Below are positions 7,180 to 14,369 of a DNA stretch of 41,018 nt, in pieces. Where the stretch lies: positions 1 through 41,018 of the forward strand of contig NZ_PPRU01000036.1 in the NCBI RefSeq assembly GCF_002902285.1. The letters are read 5' to 3'. The notes beneath the pieces were generated by a model. It was not told where the DNA came from, searched no databases, and saw only the letters and a list, made by a program, of their open reading frames with translations. Made by a program: the position numbers and the translations under genes. The stretch is from Staphylococcus simulans (GTDB lineage Bacteria; Bacillota; Bacilli; Staphylococcales; Staphylococcaceae). The stretch's first letter is position 1. The number at the start of each line of letters is the position of its first letter.

Positions 7180-7743
7180 ATGAAAAACGAAATAGTCAAC
7201 AACGCGATTGAGCTATTTGCGAAAAAAGGATACTACGGTTGTACTTTAGAAGAAATAGCCAACAGTGTATCTATAAAAAAAGCGAGCTTATACTATTATT
7301 TCCCAAGCAAAGCTAATATTTATGAAGCATGTTCAAATAGAATTATCCAATATTTTAATAGAATCTTAGACTTACAAGAAAATATATCGCAACGTACTTT
7401 AGAAAACTTACGTCAATTTATCATAGATATGGTTTTTAAACCTAACATCAGTTATTTACGTATGTATATACACTTTAACCAAGCACCAAATGAGTTTAAA
7501 GAACAACTGTATCAAGGTATTGCTACACTGCATAGTAAATTGAATCGTATTTTAGAACTTTATTACGAGGTAAATGACATTTCAATGCCTATCAGAGAGT
7601 TTAAAGATTTAATGTTAGGTATTATGGAAAGCGGCTTTATTAGAACAACTTTCGTTAATTACTTTGATGAATTAAGTTATCGCAGATATACTATGGAAAA
7701 AGATGTTGAAGCAACATTAAACGCTTTGCTGGAATTAGAATAA
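7180..7743 (+). CDS. TetR-family regulator, IcaR-like
   Basis: This encodes 187 residues. The N-terminal TetR helix-turn-helix (about residues 1-45) includes AIELFAKKGYYGCTLEEIA and the IKKASLYYYFPSK recognition helix. The sequence resembles staphylococcal IcaR, the repressor of the biofilm PIA/PNAG operon, along most of its length, including a YLRMYIHFNQAPNEF stretch like IcaR's YIRMYVQLSNTPEEF. No icaADBC genes are next to it, so the target is unknown and the name icaR is not applied. TTGGAGGG (7164-7171) fixes the start at 7180; an in-frame ATG at 7159 precedes that site and is rejected. Confidence 0.85.
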   Translation: MKNEIVNNAIELFAKKGYYGCTLEEIANSVSIKKASLYYYFPSKANIYEACSNRIIQYFNRILDLQENISQRTLENLRQFIIDMVFKPNISYLRMYIHFNQAPNEFKEQLYQGIATLHSKLNRILELYYEVNDISMPIREFKDLMLGIMESGFIRTTFVNYFDELSYRRYTMEKDVEATLNALLELE

Positions 7744-7775
7744 GTGCATATTGATCGTAACTTTAAAGCAAGATG

Positions 7776-7803
7776 AGATTATCCAAAAGGGTAATCTTTT
7801 TTT
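7776..7803 (+). terminator. Intrinsic terminator of the TetR-type gene
   Basis: AGATTATCC (7776-7784) pairs with GGGTAATCT (7789-7797) with one G-T pair, followed by a run of T. Confidence 0.8.
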
Positions 7804-7938
7804 ATGCCATTTTGAGTTGAAAATGAATGCATAAGCAATGTTAAGCAGCTTTAAGAGATACGGGGTAGAAAAAATCTAAAATATATGAGAAAGCCTATGA
7901 TGACAAGGTTACAACAAGATATTCTGTTTAATTGCTAG

Positions 7939-7967
7939 TTGAGGGATTGCTATATTTGTGTTATAGT
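7939..7967 (+). promoter_or_regulatory. Promoter of the NSS transporter gene
   Basis: TTGAGG (7939-7944) and TATAGT (7962-7967) are separated by 17 nt. A small direct repeat of AACGCTTT (from 7983 and 7991) follows in the leader. Confidence 0.55.
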
Positions 7968-8046
7968 ATACTTACTTACATGAACGCTTTAACGCTTTAA
8001 AGTAAATTAGTTTTTAGCCTGAAAATAACAGAAAAGGATGAGCAGC

Positions 8047-9378
8047 GTGTCGAAACAATCACAGTGGAAAACCTCAACCGGTTTTATTTTAGCAAGCGCA
8101 GGTTCGGCCATCGGATTAGGGGCCATGTGGAAATTCCCATATATGGCTGGTATCTATGGCGGCGGTGCGTTTCTACTTATGTTTTTAATATTTACAATTT
8201 TTATAGGCTTGCCGTTACTCATTATGGAATTTACAATCGGTAAGCTTGGAAGAACTTATACAACCGCTATTTTCGGTAAATTATCAAATAAGAAATGGAC
8301 AAATGTTATCGGCTGGAGCGGTAACCTCGCTGTCTTTGTCTTATTTGGTTTCTATAGCGTTGTTGGTGGTTGGATTATGATTTATATCGCACAAGTTGCG
8401 ATGCAGATAATAGGACTAAGAGACGGGACACTTGGCAGTATTCAATTTGAACAAGTCATCTCAAGTCCGCTTTATACCATTTTAGGACAAGGTTCTTTTA
8501 TCTTAGTGACGATGGTAATTGTTATGTTAGGTGTTGAGCATGGGCTTGAGAAAGCATCTAAAGTTATGATGCCTTTGCTGTTCATCTTTTTAATATTAAT
8601 TGTGGTACGTTCACTCTCATTAGAAGGTGCTTCTGAAGGTGTACGTTTCTTATTAGAACCACGTATGGAAGAGCTATCTATGGAAGGTATTCTCTTTGCG
8701 CTTGGCCAATCATTCTTCGCCCTCTCATTAGGAACGACAGGGATGATTACGTACGCAAGTTATGTCCCTAAAGAAATGACGATTAAAACTTCTGCGTTAT
8801 CCATTGTAATTATGAATATTATTGTGGCTTTACTTGCAGGTTTAGCGATCTTCCCTGCAATCAATGCGTTTGGTTATAAACCAGAAGAAGGTCCTGGCTT
8901 ACTCTTTAAAGTACTGCCGCATGTATTTGAGAAAATGAGCTTTGGTCCAGGATTTTATTTCATCTTCTTGATTTTATTCTTATTCGCAGCGTTAACATCA
9001 TCCATTTCATTACTGGAATTGAATGTGTCTAACTTTACTAAGAATGACAACCGTAAACGTGGTAAAGTAGCTTTAATCGGCAGTATATTAGTCTTTATTA
9101 TCAGTATCCCAGCAACTTTATCATTTAGTACATTAAGTCATATACACTTTTTAGCGGGTACGATTTTCGACAATATGGACTTTTTAGTTTCTAATATTTT
9201 AATGCCTTTAGGCGCACTTGCGACGACTTTATTTGTCGGTCAATTATTGAAAAAAGAAGACCTGAAATCAGTATTTGGTAATGATCGTTTGAAAATTTTT
9301 ATGCCTTGGTATTACTTAGTTAAATATGTCTTGCCTGTGGTAATACTCTTAGTTTTCGTCATCCAATTCTTTAATTAA
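8047..9378 (+). CDS. Neurotransmitter:sodium symporter (NSS/SNF) family transporter
   Basis: This encodes about 443 residues with 11-12 membrane helices and LeuT fold. The first helix has the family signature GSAIGLGAMWKFPYMAG (about residues 18-34), where LeuT binds sodium and the substrate carboxylate. Such carriers take up amino acids with sodium; the substrate cannot be read here. I prefer the GTG start at 8047 (protein beginning MSKQSQW) because AAAAGGATGAG lies 5-6 nt before it, while the ATG at 8038 lies inside that ribosome binding site. The gene is monocistronic with its own promoter (7939-7967) and a strong terminator. Confidence 0.9.
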   Translation: MSKQSQWKTSTGFILASAGSAIGLGAMWKFPYMAGIYGGGAFLLMFLIFTIFIGLPLLIMEFTIGKLGRTYTTAIFGKLSNKKWTNVIGWSGNLAVFVLFGFYSVVGGWIMIYIAQVAMQIIGLRDGTLGSIQFEQVISSPLYTILGQGSFILVTMVIVMLGVEHGLEKASKVMMPLLFIFLILIVVRSLSLEGASEGVRFLLEPRMEELSMEGILFALGQSFFALSLGTTGMITYASYVPKEMTIKTSALSIVIMNIIVALLAGLAIFPAINAFGYKPEEGPGLLFKVLPHVFEKMSFGPGFYFIFLILFLFAALTSSISLLELNVSNFTKNDNRKRGKVALIGSILVFIISIPATLSFSTLSHIHFLAGTIFDNMDFLVSNILMPLGALATTLFVGQLLKKEDLKSVFGNDRLKIFMPWYYLVKYVLPVVILLVFVIQFFN

Positions 9379-9398
9379 AATAAAATGAATCACAAAAG

Positions 9399-9437
9399 AA
9401 AATTCCCGTTGCATCATGTATGCAACGGGAATTTTTT
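9399..9437. terminator. Strong bidirectional terminator
   Basis: AAAATTCCCGTTGCAT (9399-9414) pairs perfectly with ATGCAACGGGAATTTT (9420-9435), with T runs on both sides. It serves the transporter gene on the plus strand and the CPBP gene on the minus strand. Confidence 0.92.
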
Positions 9438-9487
9438 ACTATTTAACCTCAATATCTAACTTAATTTGAGAATGTATCCAGTAAGTT

Positions 9488-10372
9488 TTATGGAGTCTCC
9501 ACCTTATTGAATTTACGCTTTAGCTTTATATATTGGTGATGCTCCCACTTATGACGCAACTGTTTAAAGTCATCAGATTTAAGATAGACAAGTAACCCTA
9601 TAAGTGCAGTTAAAACTAACAAGATATTAATAACAACATTAATCTGTTCATAGCCATATTCATAGAGGTGAACGCTAGAATTATTAAGTGTGTGCAGTAA
9701 GATAGTGATTTTGATATCTCTAGTTAATGCAAAAACGATACTGTAAATGAATCCTGGAACTAAATAAGGGAAAACATGCTGGTAATCGCCTGAGACTACC
9801 ACATGAAGAAAGCCGAAAATGATTGTAGAAAGTGTTACATAAATTGCCATTCTCAAAAACATGGATTTGCGGTTAGTTTCGTTAAACAGAAAAGAAGTGG
9901 CGGTTAAAATAATGATAAAAAGCATACCTCTAAATATTACTTCTTCTATGATAGGTGCATTAAAACTAGTACCAAGAAATGAAGAAGGAAAATCAACAGC
10001 TTTCTCTTTTAAAATCTTTTGATTCTCTGACTCGCCTGTGTAAACAAGTCTACTTAGAATACTTGTGGAAAAATAGGAAACAGTAATCAAGGAAAATTTG
10101 ATAGATCAACCTAATTTTGTTGATTGAACGTATTTGGGGTTGAATAAAGAAGGTATATGACATATTTTCAAATAATACTGATAAACGAATAAAACGAGTA
10201 TCGGAATAATAATATAAAGTACACATAGTGTTATCGGATTTTCAAAGTGATCAGTCGCAAATAATAAGCTATACATAAAAGCACTCATGAGTAGTATTGA
10301 TATGATAATCCATTTAATTGCTAGAAAAATAGTTTGTATGAAGTTTTTAAAAGTATTGTGCGTGTGAAGCAC
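9488..10372 (-). pseudogene. CPBP-family intramembrane metalloprotease, interrupted by one in-frame TGA
   Basis: Read from a GTG at 10372 (ribosome binding site AGGAGAGG, 10388-10381), 88 codons encode two membrane segments, ending at TGA (10108-10106). The same frame continues without any shift to 9488 with the whole catalytic half: EEVIFRG (motif 1), FGFLHVV (motif 2) and HTLNNSS (motif 3). The joined reading is 295 codons, the usual length for CPBP (CAAX protease and bacteriocin-processing) proteins. TGA is one base from TGG, giving Trp in the sequence KLG-W-SIKFSL. The stop may be a true inactivating mutation, a sequencing error or a site of low readthrough. A TTG at 10090 could start a shorter catalytic fragment, but I see no ribosome binding site for it. 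Confidence 0.85.
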
Positions 10373-10494
10373 GTTGCATCCTCTCCTAGTTTTTAATTTT
10401 CACTAATGTATCACATTTTTATATAAATTACATTAGATTCATTAAAAGTTCACTTTATTAATTTTATTTTGATTATTTGTGAATAGACACAATG

Positions 10495-10521
10495 AAGTTA
10501 CATCAATATTTTTAAGTTACA
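10495..10521. repeat. Direct repeat AAGTTACA upstream of the mccA-like promoter
   Basis: AAGTTACA occurs at 10495-10502 and again at 10514-10521, a 19-bp period, just upstream of the -35. A related AAGTTCACTTTA lies at 10446-10457. They may be activator half-sites, but the bases are AT-rich and this is tentative. Confidence 0.3.
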
Positions 10522-10534
10522 CTTTAAGAGAAAA

Positions 10535-10563
10535 TTGCATTTACAACTGCATTGCGCTATAAT
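10535..10563 (+). promoter_or_regulatory. Promoter of the mccA-mccB-like operon
   Basis: TTGCAT (10535-10540) and TATAAT (10558-10563) are separated by 17 nt. In staphylococci and Bacillus these genes are repressed by CymR; the stretch CGATAGGAAT (10575-10584) just after the -10 could hold such a site, but I cannot match it with certainty. Confidence 0.65.
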
Positions 10564-10595
10564 TCATACCAGTACGATAGGAATAATGGGAATGA

Positions 10596-10628
10596 ATGAT
10601 GGGAAACAGGAGTCGGGCCTGTCATCAT
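10596..10628 (+). promoter_or_regulatory. Leader hairpin ahead of the mccA-like gene
   Basis: ATGATG (10596-10601) and ACAGG (10606-10610) pair with CCTGT (10618-10622) and CATCAT (10623-10628), leaving a 4-nt bulge on one side and a 7-nt loop. The stem ends 9 nt before the GGGGAGG ribosome binding site (10638-10644). No T run follows, so it is not a terminator; it could affect mRNA stability or translation. Confidence 0.5.
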
Positions 10629-10650
10629 GCATTTCACGGGGAGGACATCT

Positions 10651-11556
10651 ATGATTGGATTTGATTTAATCGGCAATACACCTTTGGTTAAATTAGAGTC
10701 GTTCAGTGATGATAAAGTATCAATTTATGCAAAACTAGAACAATTCAACCCTGGCGGCAGTGTAAAAGACCGCTTAGGCAAATATTTAATTGAACAAGCA
10801 ATGGAACGTGGACAAATTAAGCGCTGTGACACAATAGTGGAAGCCTCAGCAGGCAATACGGGTATTGGCTTAACAATTGCGGCGAACCACTATGGTTTAC
10901 AATGTGTGATTTATGCGCCGATCGGTTTTGCGGCAGAAAAGATTTCAATTATGGAAGCATTAGGCGCAAAAGTGATTCGTACACCGCAAAATGGCGGTAT
11001 GTTAGGTGCGCAACAAGCGGCACGTGATTATGCGGCTGAACATGGTGCGTATTATACGAATCAGTTTGAGTCAGAAGATAATCCAGGTGCGTATCGAGAT
11101 ACGATGGCACAAGAAATCTTAAAAGAATTGCCGGAAGTAGATTACTTTGTGGCAGGTGTCGGTTCAGGCGGAACATTTACAGGAACTGCCGAAGTATTAG
11201 CACAACACGGTGTTAAAAATGTCATTGTTGAACCTGTCGGGTCAGTGTTAAACGGTGGTAAAAAACGCCTGCATGACACAGAAGGTATCGGTTCTGAAAA
11301 ATGGCCGGGCTTCTTAGATAAAGGTTTAGTAACGGACATTTTAACTATTACAGATGAAGATGCCTTTCATAATGTAAAACAACTTGCGCTACAAGAAGGA
11401 CTGTTAGTAGGCAGTTCCTCAGGTGCTGCATTACAAGGTGCATTAGAAATTAAAGCACGTATAGACAAAGGAACGATTGTCACAGTCTTCCCAGACGGCA
11501 GTGATCGTTATATGTCTAAATCGATTTTTAATTATTCGGGAAAAAATAAGGCGTAA
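10651..11556 (+). CDS. mccA: PLP-dependent cysteine synthase / cystathionine beta-synthase-type enzyme
   Basis: This encodes a 301-residue fold-type II PLP enzyme. Lys39 in GGSVKDR is the PLP lysine, EASAGNTGIGL binds substrate, and GVGSGGTFTG binds the cofactor phosphate. Sequence class and gene order (followed 15 nt later by a cystathionine gamma-lyase/synthase) match the staphylococcal and Bacillus mccA-mccB pair. In that pathway MccA joins O-acetylserine (or serine) with homocysteine to make cystathionine, which MccB then cleaves to cysteine. Many annotations call it cysM. The start at 10651 follows GGGGAGG; an in-frame ATG at 10627 precedes it and is rejected. Assignment between CysM and MccA rests on the neighbour. 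Confidence 0.85.
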   Translation: MIGFDLIGNTPLVKLESFSDDKVSIYAKLEQFNPGGSVKDRLGKYLIEQAMERGQIKRCDTIVEASAGNTGIGLTIAANHYGLQCVIYAPIGFAAEKISIMEALGAKVIRTPQNGGMLGAQQAARDYAAEHGAYYTNQFESEDNPGAYRDTMAQEILKELPEVDYFVAGVGSGGTFTGTAEVLAQHGVKNVIVEPVGSVLNGGKKRLHDTEGIGSEKWPGFLDKGLVTDILTITDEDAFHNVKQLALQEGLLVGSSSGAALQGALEIKARIDKGTIVTVFPDGSDRYMSKSIFNYSGKNKA

Positions 11557-11571
11557 AGGAGTTAAAGATTT

Positions 11572-12720
11572 ATGAATAAGAAAACACAAATGGTACATGG
11601 CGGCCATACAACAGATGATTATACAGGTGCGGTAACGACACCGATTTATCAAACAAGCACTTATTTACAAGATGATATCGGGGATTTGCGTGAGGGTTAT
11701 GAATATTCACGTAGTGGTAATCCAACACGTGCTGCCCTAGAAAGTGCGATTGCAGATATAGAATATGGACGTTTTGGTTTCGCATTCGGCTCAGGTGTAG
11801 CCGCGATGTCTGCAGTTATCATGTTATTAGATAAAGGTGATCACATCGTTGTGAATTCTGATGTCTACGGCGGTACATTCCGAGTGTTGACAAAAGTGTT
11901 CAATCGCTTCGGTATTGATGCGGACTTTGTAGATACAACAGAAGTTGAAAAAATTGAAGCGGCGATTAAACCAGAAACAAAAATGTTAATGGTTGAAACA
12001 CCATCTAACCCATTATTACGTGTGACGGATATTAAAGCTTCAGCAGAAATTGCGAAAAAGCATGATTTAATTTCTGTAGTGGATAATACATTCATGTCTC
12101 CTTATTTCCAAAATCCATTAAAATTAGGTGCAGACATTGTCTTACATTCTGCTTCTAAATATATCGGTGGCCACAGTGATGTTATCGGTGGTTTACTCGC
12201 AACAAGCGATGAAGATTTAGCTGAACGTCTTGGCTTCATTCAAAACTCAACAGGCGGTGTGCTTGGACCACAAGACAGTTATTTATTAATTCGTGGTATT
12301 AAAACATTAGGTTTACGTATGGAACAAGTCAGCCGTAGTGCAGTGGCAGTTGCGAAAATGCTTGCGGAACACCCTAATGTTCAAAAAGTATATCATCCAA
12401 GCTTAGAAAGTCATCCAAATCACGATGTACATGAAAACCAAGCATCAGGTCATACAGGTGTTGTGTCATTTGTAGTTTCTGATATTGATGCCGCAAAGGA
12501 AGTGATTCGTGAAACAGAATACTTCACATTAGCTGAAAGCTTAGGTGCAGTGGAAAGTTTAATTTCAGTACCTGCTCTAATGACACACGCTTCTATTCCA
12601 AAAGAAGTGCGTGAAAAAGAAGGTATTGAAGACGGTTTAATCCGTTTATCTGTTGGTATTGAAGATACAGAAGACTTAGTCGCTGATTTAAAACAAGCTT
12701 TAGACCAATTACAAAAATAA
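11572..12720 (+). CDS. mccB: Cystathionine gamma-lyase / gamma-synthase (trans-sulfuration enzyme)
   Basis: This encodes 382 residues, a Cys/Met-metabolism PLP enzyme of fold type I. Key pieces are YEYSRSGNPTR (44-53), GSGVAAMSA (73-81), the VVDNTF segment (169-174) and the PLP lysine Lys196 in HSASKYIGGHSD. Sequence alone does not separate MetB (gamma-synthase) from MccB (gamma-lyase). The upstream mccA-like gene favours a homocysteine-to-cysteine route. The ribosome binding site AAAGGAG lies at 11556-11562, and a terminator follows at 12743. The methionine ABC transporter genes that often follow in S. aureus are not here. Confidence 0.88.
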   Translation: MNKKTQMVHGGHTTDDYTGAVTTPIYQTSTYLQDDIGDLREGYEYSRSGNPTRAALESAIADIEYGRFGFAFGSGVAAMSAVIMLLDKGDHIVVNSDVYGGTFRVLTKVFNRFGIDADFVDTTEVEKIEAAIKPETKMLMVETPSNPLLRVTDIKASAEIAKKHDLISVVDNTFMSPYFQNPLKLGADIVLHSASKYIGGHSDVIGGLLATSDEDLAERLGFIQNSTGGVLGPQDSYLLIRGIKTLGLRMEQVSRSAVAVAKMLAEHPNVQKVYHPSLESHPNHDVHENQASGHTGVVSFVVSDIDAAKEVIRETEYFTLAESLGAVESLISVPALMTHASIPKEVREKEGIEDGLIRLSVGIEDTEDLVADLKQALDQLQK

Positions 12721-12742
12721 TTTCATATAAAGATGTATAGAT

Positions 12743-12780
12743 AAAGGTGCCTTCCAAGTCGGAGAGGCACCTTTATTATT
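12743..12780. terminator. Intrinsic terminator between convergent genes
   Basis: AAAGGTGCCT (12743-12752) pairs with AGGCACCTTT (12765-12774), with T-rich sequence on the plus side. It lies between the mccB stop and the stop of the minus-strand MerB-like gene and may serve both. Confidence 0.85.
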
Positions 12781-12791
12781 TAAGCAATTTG

Positions 12792-13391
12792 CTATTCATT
12801 GATTTCGCGAATTTCGAAAATCTCTTTAGAAACCGTATCGGCTTCAGTAAGTGGTAAAGCGTGATAAGTTGTATGATTTTCGACCGCAATATTTTGATTG
12901 ATATGTGTGTGATAGTATTGATCTAATGCGTTTTTATTGATGAAAAATTGAATTTCAGGACAACAACTGACTGCACACTGTGTTTCTGAACATAAATTTT
13001 TAAATAATACATAGATAGCTGGATTCTCAGTGTTAAGTTGACCGTTTTTAAGTGAGATTTGAATCGGTTCTTTCGTTTCTGCGCATTGTGCTTCTATATG
13101 AATCGGTTCATTCAAGGCATAATGAATGCCTAATGCATCAATCGCACACATCGCATAGACAGTGGTATGATTTGAAAGCTGAACTTTAAATGAAGTTGGA
13201 TGTGTCGCAAAAGGATAGAGACAAGTGATAAGGTGGTCTTGTACAACAATCACATGTTTATCAAGTAATGTTTGATAAGCGTCTGTAAATGCAGGGGGAG
13301 TAGTCGGTTGTTTAACAATCTCTCGAATTAAAGATTGTCTTTGTTGATGTTCATGCGGTGTAAGTAACGCATCAAAATTAAAGTAATGCAT
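12792..13391 (-). CDS. MerB-like (alkylmercury lyase family) protein under a Zur-type operator
   Basis: This encodes 199 residues with the organomercurial lyase core. Cys82 and Asp85 (MCAIDALG), Cys103 (AQCAETKEP) and Cys143-Cys144 (VSCCPEIQFF) align by spacing with Cys96, Asp99, Cys117, Cys159 and Cys160 of classical MerB, which breaks carbon-mercury bonds. Two further cysteines (134, 139) are extra. No merA, merR, merT or merP is nearby. The promoter carries a Zur-box match (13412-13435), which suggests induction under zinc starvation rather than by mercury. The product may handle a thiol-bound metal or act on another substrate; this is inference. The ribosome binding site is AAAGGAGT (13406-13399). 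The N-terminal DNA-binding-like region of some MerBs is short here. Confidence 0.85.
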   Translation of the reverse strand: MHYFNFDALLTPHEHQQRQSLIREIVKQPTTPPAFTDAYQTLLDKHVIVVQDHLITCLYPFATHPTSFKVQLSNHTTVYAMCAIDALGIHYALNEPIHIEAQCAETKEPIQISLKNGQLNTENPAIYVLFKNLCSETQCAVSCCPEIQFFINKNALDQYYHTHINQNIAVENHTTYHALPLTEADTVSKEIFEIREINE

Positions 13392-13411
13392 CTAAAATGA
13401 CTCCTTTCTCT

Positions 13412-13435
13412 TTAATCGTAATCATTTCGATTTAA
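13412..13435. promoter_or_regulatory. Zur box (zinc uptake regulator operator)
   Basis: AATCGTAATcATTtCGATT (13414-13432) is a 9-1-9 palindrome with one mismatched pair. Its core matches the Bacillus Zur consensus TCGTAATnATTACGA at all but one defined position. It differs from Fur (GATAATGATAATCATTATC) and PerR (TTATAATTATTATAA) boxes. It covers the predicted start point of the MerB-like gene and lies about 65 nt upstream of the divergent N-acetyltransferase gene. Confidence 0.82.
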
Positions 13436-13463
13436 TTCTACGCCTATTAAACATATTAAACAA
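13435..13463 (-). promoter_or_regulatory. Promoter of the MerB-like gene
   Basis: On the minus strand TTGTTT (13463-13458) and TAGAAT (13440-13435) are separated by 17 nt. Transcription would start near 13428, inside the Zur box, the expected geometry for repression. Confidence 0.6.
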
Positions 13464-13497
13464 ATAAAACAAAATATATAGAAAGGGAAGATAAAGT

Positions 13498-14277
13498 ATG
13501 GTGGATTTTACAAGATTAGAACAATATTTAGAAATAGATACTGATCAATACCATGATACAAGTTTAGAAACATTAAATGCCTATATCAGACAATATGCGC
13601 TGCATGTACCCTTTGAGAATATCAATGTACAAAATGGCTGGCCGCTTGCGTTAACAGATGAAGCGATGATGCATAAAGTTGTTGATGAACAACGTGGAGG
13701 CTTTTGTTATGAAATGAATTATTTCTTTAAACATTATCTGGAATATAAAGGTTTTGAAGTGAAGGCATTATCTGCAACTGTGTTAAGTCCAAAAGGGTGG
13801 GCGCGTGAAGGTTCGCATATGTCTCTTCAAGTCGTAATTGAAGGTGTACCGTATGTTGTAGATGTCGGTTTTGGAGATATGCCGAAGTTTGCGTTGCCGA
13901 TGGATGAAACGAGTATGCAGGACGTGACAGGCAGTTATCGTGTGCATCACGTCGATGAGACACATTATGATATTGAAAAATGGTCTAATGATAATCATCA
14001 ATGGCAGACTAGTTATCGTGTATTAAATGAGCCGAAACAATTAGATGATTTTAAAGATGGCATTGAATTTAACCAATCCAGTCCAGATTCTATCTTTGTG
14101 CAAGGTTTATTGATCACAATAGCAACCGAAGTCGGACGTAATACGTTGACTGAAAATCATTTAACATTATTGGTCAATGGTGAGAAGACTGTTCAAGATA
14201 CAACGCCTGATAATTATCAAGCATTCTTAGAGAAGTACTTTGGAATTCCTGAAATGACGATTCAGACATTTGAATAG
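13498..14277 (+). CDS. Arylamine N-acetyltransferase (NAT)
   Basis: This encodes 259 residues of the NAT family, which moves an acetyl group from acetyl-CoA to arylamines or hydrazines. The cysteine-protease-like triad is visible: Cys70 in RGGFCYE, His107 in GSHMSL and Asp122 in VVDVGFGD. The N-terminal helices contain HVPFENINV. Length is typical for bacterial NATs. The ribosome binding site is AAAGGGAAG upstream of the ATG. It is divergent from the MerB-like gene with 106 nt between, so the Zur box might also affect it, though it lies at a less typical distance. The natural substrate in staphylococci is not known. Confidence 0.92.
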   Translation: MVDFTRLEQYLEIDTDQYHDTSLETLNAYIRQYALHVPFENINVQNGWPLALTDEAMMHKVVDEQRGGFCYEMNYFFKHYLEYKGFEVKALSATVLSPKGWAREGSHMSLQVVIEGVPYVVDVGFGDMPKFALPMDETSMQDVTGSYRVHHVDETHYDIEKWSNDNHQWQTSYRVLNEPKQLDDFKDGIEFNQSSPDSIFVQGLLITIATEVGRNTLTENHLTLLVNGEKTVQDTTPDNYQAFLEKYFGIPEMTIQTFE

Positions 14278-14327
14278 TCATACAGTTATGAGATGAAAAC
14301 AGTAAAATCATAAGTGAGAAAAAGAAA

Positions 14328-14369
14328 CAGCACAACCTCTGAAAAATCAGAAGTTGTGCTGTGTTTTTT
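14328..14369. terminator. Bidirectional intrinsic terminator
   Basis: CAGCACAAC (14328-14336) pairs with GTTGTGCTG (14353-14361), with an inner TCTGA/TCAGA stem. T runs lie on both sides. It separates the convergent N-acetyltransferase and nucleotidase genes. Confidence 0.9.

Noticed and set aside
7983..7998. Direct repeat of AACGCTTT in the NSS transporter leader
   Set aside because: Only two adjacent 8-nt copies, with no link to a known regulator.
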